Source: Thalassocella blandensis
GTDB lineage: Bacteria > Pseudomonadota > Gammaproteobacteria > Pseudomonadales > Cellvibrionaceae
Length of the DNA: 64,000 bases
Direction: 5' to 3'
NCBI GenBank assembly: GCA_902141825.1
Contig: CABFPG010000004.1
Coordinates: 1 to 64,000, forward strand
The notes beneath the pieces are model-generated. The model ran no database searches. It was not told where the DNA came from and saw nothing but the letters and a program-made list of their open reading frames with translations. Shown here in pieces: positions 8,791-18,687 of the stretch. Positions within the stretch are counted from its first letter, which is position 1. The number at the start of each line of letters is the position of its first letter. The position numbers were made by a program, and so were the translations under genes.

Positions 8791-10100
8791 TGCAAGTTAT
8801 CACGGTAAAATATGCAGATAAAAATGTCGGCGCCGTAAGTTTCAACACCCAAACTGGAACCGGTGCATTTGAATATGATGCCCAATTTCTCAACAGTGGT
8901 ATTGAGCTCTCTCCCATTAAAATGCCACTAAACTCCCAAATATACAGCTTCCCCGCCCTCAGTCATCCAACCTACCATGGTTTGCCGGGCCTCGTGGCAG
9001 ACTCACTACCCGATGATTTTGGCAACGCGGTTTTGAATGCCTGGGTAGCAGCACAAGGTAAATCACCACAGGACATTACCCCTTTGCAACGCTTACAGTT
9101 CACCGGTAAACGCGGTATGGGCGCGCTTGAATTCTACCCGGCTACACGGCTTAAACATTTAAACACCTCAGAAAAAATCGCCATTGAATCTCTGGTGAGT
9201 ATTGCTCAGGAAATTCTGGATACCCGAGAAGACTTCTCAGTCACCTTGGAAAAACAAGGAAGAGAAGACCGCGAAGCCATGCTATCGTTACTGCAAGTAG
9301 GCATGAGTGCTGGCGGCGCCAGACCCAAAGCCGTACTGGCCTTTAACCGGGATTTTACTCAAGTGCGCAGTGGCCAGGTCGATGCACCGGAAGGATTTTC
9401 ACACTATTTAATGAAGTTTGACGGCGTCAGCGAGCACAACAAAAACAAAGAAACCTTTGGCGATCCTCAAGGTTATGGCGCCATGGAATATGTCTATTAT
9501 CTTATGGCCATACAGAGTGGCATTCGAATGATGCCCAGCCATCTTTTACACGAAGGTCATCGGCGTCACTTTGTCACGCAACGCTTTGATCGAGACGGTA
9601 ACAATAAAATTCACACCCAAACACTCAACGGTCTGGCACATATCGATTATAAAAAACCGGGATCATTCTCCTACGCTGAAGTATTTGGCGTCGCACGCCA
9701 GCTTCGCGTATCGGCAATAGATGCAGAGCAACTGCTGCGGCGTCTGGTGTTTAATATTGTGGCTCGCAATCATGATGATCACTCTAAAAATTTCGCGTTT
9801 GTGCTCCAACAAAACAAATGGCAACTTTCCCCGGCTTATGATCTGGCTTACAGCTACCGCCCCGGCAGCCCCTGGGTCAACAGCCATTGGATGAGTTTAA
9901 ATGGAAAACGCGATAATTTTACCCGTGAAGATGTATATTCACTGGAAAAACTAATTCCAAGCTTTACAACACGAAAAATAGACCACGTCATAGATGGCAC
10001 GATAGAACAGGTCGCGCAATGGCCAAGACTGGCAAAAGAATACGAAGTCCCCAACACTTTGCGTGAGGAGATCACCAACAATTTACGCTTAAACCTCTAA
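8784..10100 (+). CDS. hipA: HipA-like serine/threonine kinase toxin
   Basis: A 438-residue HipA-family kinase. In E. coli HipA phosphorylates glutamyl-tRNA synthetase and induces dormancy. The N-terminal HipA subdomain (about residues 1-105) includes FTGKRGMGALEF. The kinase part has GGARPKAVLAF, MKFDG, the catalytic motif NHDDHSKNF (about 329-337) and the metal-binding YDLAYSY, so the active site looks intact. The start ATG at 8784 is preceded by GAGGAG at good spacing and overlaps hipB by 7 bp. An in-frame ATG two codons later is an alternative. The target in this organism is unknown. Confidence 0.92.
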   Translation: MVMQVITVKYADKNVGAVSFNTQTGTGAFEYDAQFLNSGIELSPIKMPLNSQIYSFPALSHPTYHGLPGLVADSLPDDFGNAVLNAWVAAQGKSPQDITPLQRLQFTGKRGMGALEFYPATRLKHLNTSEKIAIESLVSIAQEILDTREDFSVTLEKQGREDREAMLSLLQVGMSAGGARPKAVLAFNRDFTQVRSGQVDAPEGFSHYLMKFDGVSEHNKNKETFGDPQGYGAMEYVYYLMAIQSGIRMMPSHLLHEGHRRHFVTQRFDRDGNNKIHTQTLNGLAHIDYKKPGSFSYAEVFGVARQLRVSAIDAEQLLRRLVFNIVARNHDDHSKNFAFVLQQNKWQLSPAYDLAYSYRPGSPWVNSHWMSLNGKRDNFTREDVYSLEKLIPSFTTRKIDHVIDGTIEQVAQWPRLAKEYEVPNTLREEITNNLRLNL

Positions 10101-10324
10101 CCAATCATGTTCGCAAGGCACAGGTCAATTAAAAGTGCGCAAGCAAAACGATTGAAAACAGGAATTAATTACTAACTTTGAAAAATCCTTGAAAGGCTTC
10201 TCCGCTATAAACATGCAAACAAAACACCGTCAAACTTGCGTAAATTATTGAGTTTAAAGAGCACTCCATCGTTTAACTACAACAAGAGACTGATCGTCAC
10301 CACTCCTGACACATCAGCTTCAGT

Positions 10325-10353
10325 AGCGTAATAAATCAAACAACCATTACGCT
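10325..10353. terminator. Hairpin after hipA
   Basis: An 8-bp perfect inverted repeat, AGCGTAAT and ATTACGCT, with a 13-nt loop, lies between hipA and the amidohydrolase gene. No T-run follows, so it may be a terminator, a transcript-protecting hairpin or a binding site. The rest of the 315-bp gap (10101-10415) shows nothing else. Confidence 0.35.
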
Positions 10354-10415
10354 TCGGCATTTAACAACTTTTTTAATTTTTATCAACTTTCCATCAACCA
10401 AACAAGGGTGGCATT

Positions 10416-11840
10416 GTGAACATTCGCTCCAGATCAACCTTTATCGATAGAAAAAGCGCCTGCCTTTTAACGACCATGCTTTGCATTGTCAGCGCACTAC
10501 TTACCGGCTGCAATGAAGAAAAAAAGCCCATAGATATAAAACGCCCAAATAAAGATCCGTTCCCCTCCACCTATGAAGCGAAATCGCATCCACAATGGGC
10601 AGTGATCAATGCAACTGTTCTAACAGGTACCGGTGAGCGACTGGAGTCGGCCAGCATCTTAGTTAAAGATGGCAAAATTACGGCCGTCGGAAATCAACTT
10701 GATATCCCTGCGGGCACCCAGACTATTGACGCTCAAGGCAAATGGCTGACACCGGGACTTATAGATGTTCACTCTCATATGGGAGTTTATTCTGCACCCG
10801 ACACCGTCAACAATGCCGACGGCAATGAAATGACAGAGCCGGTCACCGCTCAAGTCTGGGCGGAACACTCCATCTGGCCACAAGATCCACAATTTGAAAA
10901 ATCGATCGCAGGGGGCATTACCACCTTGCAAATCTTACCTGGTTCGGGAAATCTTATTGGTGGCCGCGGTGTTACAGTTAAAAACGTTCCCTCGGTTACT
11001 GTTCAAGGCATGAAATTCCCACACGCCCCTTACAGTTTAAAAATGGCTTGCGGCGAAAACCCTAAAACTGTTTATGGCAGCCGCACACAGGCCCCTTCCA
11101 CTCGCATGGGGAATATGGCAGGTTTTCGCAGCGCCTGGATTGATGCACAGGAATACAAGCTGCAATGGGATGATTACATTGCCAAAGCCAACAATGGCGA
11201 CGCCGATGCGAAACCACCTAAACGCGACTTGAAACTCGAAACACTGCAAGGAGTTCTGGAAGGTGAAATCCGTATTCACAATCACTGTTACCGTGCAGAT
11301 GAGATGGCTCAGATGATCGATATGAGTCATGAATTTGGCTATCGTATAACAGCGTTCCACCACGCGGTAGAGGCTTATAAGCTTGCGCCTAAACTTGCAC
11401 AAGAAGGTATTTGCGGCGTCGTCTGGGCTGACTGGTGGGGCTTCAAACAGGAAGCAGCAGACATGGTACGCCAAAATCTCGCCTTACTTGAAGACGCCGG
11501 CGCCTGTGCCATTATTCACTCTGACGACCCTATTGAAGTTCAACACCTAAATCAGGAAATCAGTAAAGCCATGACAGCTGGAAATAAACTGGGCTTGAAC
11601 ATTACGCGTGAAAAAGCCATACAGTGGGCAACGCTTAATCCAGCAAAGTCCCTCGGACTGGATAAACTGATCGGCTCCATCGAAGCGGGGAAAAATGCAG
11701 ACATCGTTCTTTGGGATGGCGATCCATTCAGTGTTTACACCCACGCTGAGCAGGTTTGGATTGATGGTGTACAACACTATGATTTACACAACCCCAAGCT
11801 ACGCCCCACATCCGATTTTAATCTTGGCTTACAACCATAA
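10416..11840 (+). CDS. Amidohydrolase lipoprotein (imidazolonepropionase-like)
   Basis: A 474-residue exported metal-dependent hydrolase of the amidohydrolase superfamily. It starts with GTG after an AAGGGTGG site. The signal ends in the lipobox LLTGC (Cys near residue 32), so it is probably anchored as a lipoprotein. The TIM-barrel shows the metal motif DVHSHMG, later histidines in IHNHCYRADEM and FHHAVEAYK, and the catalytic aspartate in HSDDP. The C-terminal composite domain ends IEAGKNADIVLWDGDPF. Substrates in this family are cyclic amides or dipeptides and cannot be read from sequence. It forms an operon with the related gene 10 bp downstream. Confidence 0.88.
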   Translation: MNIRSRSTFIDRKSACLLTTMLCIVSALLTGCNEEKKPIDIKRPNKDPFPSTYEAKSHPQWAVINATVLTGTGERLESASILVKDGKITAVGNQLDIPAGTQTIDAQGKWLTPGLIDVHSHMGVYSAPDTVNNADGNEMTEPVTAQVWAEHSIWPQDPQFEKSIAGGITTLQILPGSGNLIGGRGVTVKNVPSVTVQGMKFPHAPYSLKMACGENPKTVYGSRTQAPSTRMGNMAGFRSAWIDAQEYKLQWDDYIAKANNGDADAKPPKRDLKLETLQGVLEGEIRIHNHCYRADEMAQMIDMSHEFGYRITAFHHAVEAYKLAPKLAQEGICGVVWADWWGFKQEAADMVRQNLALLEDAGACAIIHSDDPIEVQHLNQEISKAMTAGNKLGLNITREKAIQWATLNPAKSLGLDKLIGSIEAGKNADIVLWDGDPFSVYTHAEQVWIDGVQHYDLHNPKLRPTSDFNLGLQP

Positions 11841-11850
11841 GGAGAAAACA

Positions 11851-13155
11851 ATGAACATAACAACACATTCTCGCCAGGTTGTTTTAAGCTTGGTAACCCT
11901 GGCAATTACCGTATTTTCTTCCGCGTTAGCCATATGCGAAGAAACCTCCCAAGCCAACTCCTTTGCTATTCGTAACGCTACGATCTACAACACCAACCAT
12001 GAAGTGATCACGGGGAATATCATCGTTAAACAGGGAAAAATTTCGGCCATCGGTGCAACCGCAATCCCATCCGGTTTCAAAGTGATTGATGCGAGCAACG
12101 GCAGCGTGACACCGGGGTTATTTAATGCCATCACGCATATCGGTGTCGAAGAAGTGTCTCAAATCCCCGAAACAGTAGACAAACTCACTTTGGACCCACG
12201 CATCACTGCATCCCTTAAAATTGCAGATGCTTTTAACTTTCGATCTACGGCGATTGGGATAAATCGCAGCCAGGGCCTCACGCATGCACTGGTACTCCCG
12301 TCCAGCGGAACCAGTTTAATTGCCGGACAGGCAGCGCTTATTGACTTATCCGGCTCCCGCCAAAGCGTCATTGATGACTTCGCTGCACTGGTGGTTAACC
12401 TGGGTGAACAAGGTCAGGCGCTTGCAGGTGGTTCGCGCGCTGCCGCCATGCTGCAATTAAAAGAAGCGTTTCAGGATGCGCGAGACTATATGGCAAATAA
12501 AGCACAGTTTAATCAGGGGCAACGTCGCACATACGCCCTCTCCCGCCTGGATCTCGACGCCTTATCCACGGTGATTAGCCAACAAAAGCCGGTGATCATA
12601 CAAGTCAATCGCGCAGCGGATATTTTAAATGTTTTGGAATTTGTAAAGGAAGAAAACATTTCCGCCGCCCTGTTAAACGCGGAAGAGGCCTGGATAGTTG
12701 CGGATAAAATCGCAGAAGCCAAGGTGCCTGTGATTATAGACCCAATACGAAACATTCCATCCCACTACGAATCTCTCGGTGCGCGATCAGACAATGCCGC
12801 GCTTTTACACCAAGCCGGTGTAAAACTAATATTCAGTGGCAAAGATTGGCGTAGTACCCATAGCGCATATTTAGTAAGGCAGTCTGCAGGCAACGCTGTA
12901 GCTAGTGGCTTGGATAAGTCAGCGGCTATTCAAGCCATGACGTCCAACCCTGCCGAAGTATTTGCCAAAGGCAAAATTCCTGCCGAGCTCAAAATTGGTG
13001 AAACTGCAAATTTTGTTGTGTGGTCAGGAGATCCTCTGGAACTCACAAGCGAGCCATTGTCAGTCATTATTAATGGTCAGCTGAGTTCCCTGGAAACTCG
13101 AAGCCAGAAGCTGGCTGAACGGTATTTAAAGAAAAATCAGCAGGCAAAGCACTAA
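11851..13155 (+). CDS. Amidohydrolase-like exported protein lacking the HxH metal motif
   Basis: A 434-residue protein starting at ATG 11851, six bases after AAGGAG. In-frame upstream codons overlapping the preceding gene are unlikely to be used. It has a signal peptide ending near SALAI and the amidohydrolase architecture (composite N-terminal sheet, VIDASNGSVTPGLF, C-terminal GETANFVVWSGDPL). At the place of the HxH motif it has NAITHIG, so the first histidine is lost, and the HSDDP aspartate motif is replaced by FSGKDW. It probably acts as a partner subunit of the canonical enzyme encoded just upstream, or on a different chemistry. Tandem pairs of this kind occur in related marine bacteria. 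Confidence 0.82.
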   Translation: MNITTHSRQVVLSLVTLAITVFSSALAICEETSQANSFAIRNATIYNTNHEVITGNIIVKQGKISAIGATAIPSGFKVIDASNGSVTPGLFNAITHIGVEEVSQIPETVDKLTLDPRITASLKIADAFNFRSTAIGINRSQGLTHALVLPSSGTSLIAGQAALIDLSGSRQSVIDDFAALVVNLGEQGQALAGGSRAAAMLQLKEAFQDARDYMANKAQFNQGQRRTYALSRLDLDALSTVISQQKPVIIQVNRAADILNVLEFVKEENISAALLNAEEAWIVADKIAEAKVPVIIDPIRNIPSHYESLGARSDNAALLHQAGVKLIFSGKDWRSTHSAYLVRQSAGNAVASGLDKSAAIQAMTSNPAEVFAKGKIPAELKIGETANFVVWSGDPLELTSEPLSVIINGQLSSLETRSQKLAERYLKKNQQAKH

Positions 13156-13169
13156 ACACATTTAAATCT

Positions 13170-13199
13170 TTCCCCTGGCTCTTTTCAGGGCCAGGGGAA
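13170..13199. terminator. Hairpin terminator between convergent genes
   Basis: A 10-bp perfect inverted repeat (TTCCCCTGGC and GCCAGGGGAA, 10-nt loop) lies 15 bp after the amidohydrolase stop and before the end of the opposing regulator gene. The T-run is weak on the plus side. It probably serves the plus-strand operon. Confidence 0.65.
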
Positions 13200-13220
13200 T
13201 ATGACACACCTCTTTTCTTT

Positions 13221-13258
13221 CTCGGTTATTCCTCGGTTATTCCTCGGTTATTTCTCGG
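13221..13258. repeat. 11-bp tandem repeat (CTCGGTTATTC), 3.5 copies
   Basis: Two perfect copies and one with a single change (13221-13253), followed by five bases of a fourth copy, in the gap between two convergent genes. It is one of several short tandem repeats near gene 3' ends in this window. Confidence 0.85.
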
Positions 13259-13303
13259 CTGTTTATGGCCGTTTCCAGCTTCAGCCTTTATAACACCCCA
13301 ACG

Positions 13304-15763
13304 CTATAAAAATTTTGAATGGGATTCAATATCGGCGTTTTCCACTTCAAAGTTAAAGCTCAATGCAGCATCCGGCTTACTGAAAAAATACCCCTGGAAA
13401 TAACGAATGCCCATATTCCACAATTTATTAAATGTCGCATTATTTTCAACATGCGTGGCAATAATCGGCGCTTGCTTTGAAGCGAGAATATCTAACATTT
13501 GAGCTTCTGCATCGCTGGCACTTTCCGGGTTTACTAACTTTTGCGTGAACGTAGGGTGCAGTTTGTAGTAGCTCACATCCAACTCATCGGACTTTTTCAG
13601 CGCTTCCAGACTTGGGTTATCAGGACTACCAACTTGCTCTATCATCAAGCCGCAATGAATATCAATCAAACCTTTATTCAATACTTGAATGCTTTCAAAA
13701 TGCTGCCACAAATCCTTTTCCGTCACTGAGAAAATCAAACGATTTTCTCCTCGTAGATTTGCGGATACCAGGCAGTTACTGACCCAGGTAAGAAACGAAA
13801 GCATTGAAAACTTACCCATTTTTAATTTGACAATAATTTCAGTTTCCTGCAATTCCTTACCATGGAGCTGTTTTATATCTTTTATACAAGTCGACACAAT
13901 CAGCTTATTAAACTCATACTCTTTTCCGGCAGCAACAATAGTTTGAATAAAATGCTCGGGCAAGATAATAGTGTTGTTATCGTCCTCCAGGCGAGAAAGC
14001 GCTTCAAATATACGCTCGTTACCATTCACATCAAAAACCGGCTGATAGCTTAAATGCAAACGCTGAGTTTCCAATGCACGCATCACCAGGCTGGACAACT
14101 GCTTATCACTCAACGAAGGCGAAGCGATGGATTTTTGAATCGCAATGTTTCTATCTGCCACATGAAACAGTTTTTGCGCCTCGAGTTCAGCCAGATAAAT
14201 CGCCTCATCAGCAGAAGAGAACCGAGCGCTTAACTCAATCACACTGATACAGGGTTCCAAACCTGGCAATTTTTGCTTACCATCCAACTGGACCGTTTTT
14301 AATCCATCAGAAATTGCATGAACGCGATCATCAATGGATACAGCGGTCTCTTCCTGAAGCAACATGCAGAACTGGAATTGGGAAATATTGGTTACCCATT
14401 CACCATCATTTAATCCGCCGGCTATTTTCTTCAGCAAAGCGTCAGCGACCGCATCCAGGCTTTCCAGACCCACGTCCATTTTCACCACGTCATACTGTCT
14501 GAAACTAACGTATGCCAAATAATGCAGACCTTCATCCGCTTTCCCGATAATGCGCTTGATCTCTTTAGCAAACTGGCTGCGGCCAACAACGGATGACACA
14601 GCTGTATTTTCTGGTAACGATGAAGGTACAGGCGCTTGTGACAACATGCGGCGATTAAGTACTGTCGAAATGGTTTTATCCAACAGTTTAAAATCTACAG
14701 GCTTGGGGATAAAGCCACTGGCACCGTTAGACATTGCCACCGCAACATTCACAGCACTCACATCACTGCTAATCACTAAAGTCGGAATTCGTGCATATTT
14801 TTCTTCCTGCCCTAGCACCACTAATAATTCATCTCCCTTGATGGTAGGCATATTAATGTCCAGTAAAATCAACCCGGGTTGGAATTTTTCCAGGTGGTGA
14901 ATAATTTCAGAAGGCCGGTGACAGGAAGCACACACATATCCTTTTTTTGCCAGCACATTGCTGATCAACTCCGTCACTTGAATATCGTCATCAACAATAA
15001 GTATTTTCTCTTTAACCAGATCGAGATTTACCAGCTTTTTTAACTGCTGCTTTAACTCGCTGGCCTGAATAGGCTTACTTAAAAAACCTAGACCTCCGGC
15101 TCTGGACGCTTTCACTCGCGACACCAAATCACTGCGGGAAGATGAGAAAATCACCGGGATTTTATGATCCAGGCCGCTCACAATACGCTTAACACTTTCT
15201 AAACCCGCCTGCTGCCCTTCTGGGAACACAATATCCATAATGATGGCATCCGGCACTTCAATTTTAAGTTGCTGATCCAGCATCCCCGGCGAATTTAATA
15301 CGGTGACATGGCACCCTAGTTCTTGACACATGCTTTTTAACAAATCCGCCTGATTTCCATCATCATCGACAATTAAAATTTTTCGATTCAGTGAAAGGCT
15401 GGTGATATTCGCCAGATGGTTCACCTTATCTGGCACTCCGGCGGCTTTCGTCAGCGCAACAATCTGTTGCGCTATCTGTTTTTTAACCTGCGCTTCGGGA
15501 GCAGAATTCTGACTCACCAGTGTTCGCAACATCACATCCAATTCGCGCGCTGCCTTTGTGAGTTCGGTATAACCAAAACTCCCGCCAATTCCCGCTAACT
15601 GATGAACAATTTGATGCAGCTTTCCCAGCTTGGCAGAATCCCATTGAATATTGGTAAGTCGAGACCATATATCGTCGACAGTATTTAATTGAATCGGTAG
15701 CTCAGCGTTAAATTTTTCACGTAATAAAGCTAATTTTTCTTCGATTTTTTCGGAGCGCGTCAT
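13304..15763 (-). CDS. HPt-REC-REC-GGDEF-EAL regulator with degenerate output domains
   Basis: An 819-residue cytoplasmic signalling protein. The HPt domain (about 15-110) has His54 in HQLAGIGGSFGY. Two receiver domains follow: 128-245 with Asp177 (IIMDIVFP) and 253-370 with Asp302 (LLDINMP), each with DDD and the conserved Lys (SKP, PKP). The GGDEF-like domain (about 390-540) has ISQFQF where the GGDEF loop should be, so it is not a cyclase. The EAL domain (about 550-805) keeps EALSR (587-591) but has IEQVG for DDFG and ATHVE for AEGVE, so phosphodiesterase activity is doubtful. It may bind c-di-GMP as a FimX-like effector. It is a lone gene with no kinase beside it. Confidence 0.88.
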   Translation of the reverse strand: MTRSEKIEEKLALLREKFNAELPIQLNTVDDIWSRLTNIQWDSAKLGKLHQIVHQLAGIGGSFGYTELTKAARELDVMLRTLVSQNSAPEAQVKKQIAQQIVALTKAAGVPDKVNHLANITSLSLNRKILIVDDDGNQADLLKSMCQELGCHVTVLNSPGMLDQQLKIEVPDAIIMDIVFPEGQQAGLESVKRIVSGLDHKIPVIFSSSRSDLVSRVKASRAGGLGFLSKPIQASELKQQLKKLVNLDLVKEKILIVDDDIQVTELISNVLAKKGYVCASCHRPSEIIHHLEKFQPGLILLDINMPTIKGDELLVVLGQEEKYARIPTLVISSDVSAVNVAVAMSNGASGFIPKPVDFKLLDKTISTVLNRRMLSQAPVPSSLPENTAVSSVVGRSQFAKEIKRIIGKADEGLHYLAYVSFRQYDVVKMDVGLESLDAVADALLKKIAGGLNDGEWVTNISQFQFCMLLQEETAVSIDDRVHAISDGLKTVQLDGKQKLPGLEPCISVIELSARFSSADEAIYLAELEAQKLFHVADRNIAIQKSIASPSLSDKQLSSLVMRALETQRLHLSYQPVFDVNGNERIFEALSRLEDDNNTIILPEHFIQTIVAAGKEYEFNKLIVSTCIKDIKQLHGKELQETEIIVKLKMGKFSMLSFLTWVSNCLVSANLRGENRLIFSVTEKDLWQHFESIQVLNKGLIDIHCGLMIEQVGSPDNPSLEALKKSDELDVSYYKLHPTFTQKLVNPESASDAEAQMLDILASKQAPIIATHVENNATFNKLWNMGIRYFQGYFFSKPDAALSFNFEVENADIESHSKFL

Positions 15764-16374
15764 GAATACTACCTTTCTTACCTCATATTAACTGGTATAT
15801 TTTTAAAATCGGGCGCGTTACTCGCAGCAGGTTTATCTTAAACTGGTATCGAATACAGCGTGTTGTTAAGGTGATGCAAGCATAACCTGGATGACTTACA
15901 TACCCGGCAAATTAATGGCATGAAGGAAATCACAGCACAAAAAGTCTTCTCACAGAACATCTCCTCACGGAAAACCTCCTGACAGCCGCCTCACAGAACC
16001 TCTCCTGACAGAGCTTGCCGCCGCTGCACTTACCGCCACGCCGTTTCATGGTTCACCCAAGTAACTTTTCATGCGGTTCATGCGGTTCATGCAGATCACG
16101 CAGACCTAACAGGCTCTGCTATTTGAACTCTTCCAAGTATAGTTAACTCATGCTCGAAATGTATTTAAAATGAATTTTTATAATAAATTGATATATTCGA
16201 TCTCTCCGCTTTCATTTTACTAAAGCATCTTAGGAGACTTCGGTAACCGCTGTTGCCGATTTTCTTATAAAAATTGACTCGTCATTTCTATATTGAAAGG
16301 CACGAAAGCATTAGGCTTTAGTCCATAAAACGGCGCCAAATTTCCCAACAAAACAATAATCAGGCGAGAATTTC
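15764..16374. other. Intergenic region with short degenerate repeats
   Basis: About 610 bp between divergent genes, without a convincing gene. It holds imperfect repeats of a CTCACAGAACNTCTCCT-type element (about 15949-16015) and a short tandem repeat of ATGCGGTTC (about 16071-16090). The promoters of the regulator and of the oxidoreductase operon must lie here, but no clear consensus was found. Confidence 0.45.
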
Positions 16375-17517
16375 ATGAATAAAGTCAGATTCGGCATGAT
16401 CGGTGGTGGCCCTGGAGCATTTATTGGCCACATCCATCGTATTGCCGCCGCATTAGACGGCGAATTAACCCTGGTATGCGGGGCCTTCAGCCAGAATTTA
16501 GAAAAATCAATCACCACCGGACAACAACTTGGAATCCACCCAGAGCGAATCTACGCCAACTATAGCGAGATGTTTGAGCGTGAAAATGCGCTGCCTGAGG
16601 AGGAAAGAATGGAGTGTGTTGCCATTGTTACACCGAACCATTTGCATGCAGAAATAGCCTTGGCCGCGTTACAGCACGGCTTTCATGTGTTTTGCGAAAA
16701 ACCCGCAACGCGAACTGTTGAAGAATGCGAGCAACTCCAGAACGCGGTGACGACAAGTGGCAAATTGTTTGGACTGGCACACACCTACCTCGGATATCCC
16801 ATGGTCGTGGAAGCCAGCACACGTGTTAAGCAAAATGCCATAGGTACAGTACAAAAAGTCGTAGTGGAATACAGTCAGGGCTGGCTGGCAGATATCAATT
16901 TCGACCAAGATAACAAGCAGGCAAATTGGCGATTAGACCCAGCACGCGCTGGCTTAAGTTGTTGTATGGGAGACATCGGCAGTCACGCAGCAAACCTCAG
17001 TGAATTTATTTGCGGTGAAAAAATTACACAAGTATTGGCCGACCTCGGCAGCGTCGTACCGGGCCGCCAGTTAGACGATGACGCATCTGTATTTTTACGC
17101 TACGAAAATGGAGCTCGCGGGGTGTTAATTGCCAGTCAAATCAGTATCGGCGAAGAAAATAATTTACGTATTAAAGTTTACGGAGACAAAGGCAGTTTAA
17201 GTTGGCAGCAGCAGGAACCAAACACCTTAACCATATATGAAGGCCAGCACGCCGCTCAAGTTCTGCGAGCAGGTCAAGGCTATTTAAGTACGTCCGCATT
17301 GGATCTTTGCCGCACACCACCCGGCCACCCGGAAGGTTATATCGAAGCGTTTGCGAATTTGTATCGTCAGTTTGCGTTGGCCATCAAAACTCAACGTGAA
17401 GCAGACAAAGCATCGCTTGGCAGCGTGTGTGGCATAGAGGATGCAGTCCATGGCATGAAGATTTTGCAAGCAGTGATAGACAGTAATGCCGCTGGCAATA
17501 CCTGGCAAAGAATATAA
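16375..17517 (+). CDS. Gfo/Idh/MocA family NAD(P)-dependent oxidoreductase
   Basis: A 380-residue dehydrogenase. The N-terminal Rossmann fold has GMIGGGPGAFIGHIH, and the conserved lysine motif is CEKPATRT (about residues 105-112). The C-terminal half carries the substrate and oligomer sheet (GDIGSHAANLSEF supplies the catalytic His region). Family members oxidise or reduce sugars, inositols or their keto derivatives. It is followed 58 bp later by a TIM-barrel isomerase and then an MFS transporter, a set typical of uptake and conversion of a modified sugar. The exact substrate cannot be told from sequence. Confidence 0.9.
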   Translation: MNKVRFGMIGGGPGAFIGHIHRIAAALDGELTLVCGAFSQNLEKSITTGQQLGIHPERIYANYSEMFERENALPEEERMECVAIVTPNHLHAEIALAALQHGFHVFCEKPATRTVEECEQLQNAVTTSGKLFGLAHTYLGYPMVVEASTRVKQNAIGTVQKVVVEYSQGWLADINFDQDNKQANWRLDPARAGLSCCMGDIGSHAANLSEFICGEKITQVLADLGSVVPGRQLDDDASVFLRYENGARGVLIASQISIGEENNLRIKVYGDKGSLSWQQQEPNTLTIYEGQHAAQVLRAGQGYLSTSALDLCRTPPGHPEGYIEAFANLYRQFALAIKTQREADKASLGSVCGIEDAVHGMKILQAVIDSNAAGNTWQRI

Positions 17518-17575
17518 CGGCATACCCAACTGCCCTCTTCACAACCCAGCTTAAAATCTGACTTTTAAAACAAAA

Positions 17576-18640
17576 ATGAGACACACTATGAAAGGTCCCG
17601 GAATATTTTTAGCGCAGTTTATTGGCCAGGACGCGCCGTTTAATTCATTAGCCAACCTGCTTTCCTGGGCGTCCTCTCTCGGTTATGAGGGCATTCAGAT
17701 TCCAACAAATGACCCTAAGATTTTCGATTTGGAACTCGCTGCAAACAGCCAGACTTACTGCGATGACATTAAAGGAATGTTCGCCGAACACAAATTAAGT
17801 ATCACAGAGCTGTCAACCCATCTACAAGGCCAGCTTCTCGCTGTACACCCCGCTTATGATGCGCTGTTTGACAGCTTCGCGCCGGAAGCGTTACGCGGCA
17901 ATCCCCTTGCCCGCACCCAATGGGCACACTCGCAGTTATTGCTCGCAGCGAAAGCCAGCCAAAATCTAGCGCTAACCACACATGCATCGTTTTCCGGCAG
18001 TTTGCTCTGGCCTTATTTTTATCCGTGGCCACAACGTCCCAAAGGATTGGTCGACGAGGCTTTTACAGAGCTGGCAGCGCGCTGGCTTCCGATTCTGAAT
18101 ACTTTTGACGAGCATGGCGTGGACATATGCTTCGAGTTACACCCAAGCGAAGATTTACACGACGGCGTTACCTTCGAGCGCTTTCTTGAACACACAAAAC
18201 AGCATCCACGTGCAAACATTCTGTTTGATCCGAGTCATTTGGTATTGCAACACATAGACTACAGTGGTTTTATCGATATTTATCACGATCGGATCAAGGC
18301 TTTTCACGTAAAGGATGCCGAATTTATTATATCGCCGCGCAGTGGAAGCTATGGGGGCTATCAGGAATGGACGGAACGTCCGGGTCGATTTCGATCGCTT
18401 GGCGATGGGCAAATTGACTTCAAACGAATTTTCAGTCAATTGTGCCGATACAATTATCAAGGTTGGGCGGTACTGGAGTGGGAATGCTGTTTAAAACACC
18501 CAGAAGACGGCGCCCGAGAAGGTGCAGAATTTATTCGCAGTCACATGATTCGTAAAGCAGAAAAAGCTTTTGATGATTTTGCAGCAGTAAAAAGCGATGA
18601 ACACTTTAATCGGTCGGTATTGGGGCTCCATAACGACTAA
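17576..18640 (+). CDS. Sugar phosphate isomerase/epimerase (xylose-isomerase-like TIM barrel)
   Basis: A 354-residue TIM-barrel protein of the AP-endonuclease-2/xylose isomerase-like family. Metal-ligand positions are visible in CFELHPSEDLHDG, FDPSHLVLQH, KAFHVKDAEF and AVLEWECC. The start could be ATG 17576 or ATG 17588 (MKGPGIFLAQF). The second matches the point where family similarity begins, and neither has a strong ribosome site. It lies in an operon with the preceding dehydrogenase and the following transporter and probably acts on the same sugar or keto-sugar. It has no signal peptide, so it is cytoplasmic. Confidence 0.88.
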   Translation: MRHTMKGPGIFLAQFIGQDAPFNSLANLLSWASSLGYEGIQIPTNDPKIFDLELAANSQTYCDDIKGMFAEHKLSITELSTHLQGQLLAVHPAYDALFDSFAPEALRGNPLARTQWAHSQLLLAAKASQNLALTTHASFSGSLLWPYFYPWPQRPKGLVDEAFTELAARWLPILNTFDEHGVDICFELHPSEDLHDGVTFERFLEHTKQHPRANILFDPSHLVLQHIDYSGFIDIYHDRIKAFHVKDAEFIISPRSGSYGGYQEWTERPGRFRSLGDGQIDFKRIFSQLCRYNYQGWAVLEWECCLKHPEDGAREGAEFIRSHMIRKAEKAFDDFAAVKSDEHFNRSVLGLHND

Positions 18641-18687
18641 TGTAACAACCCGCAAAAATAACAATAATTCAAAACGGTAACGCACAT

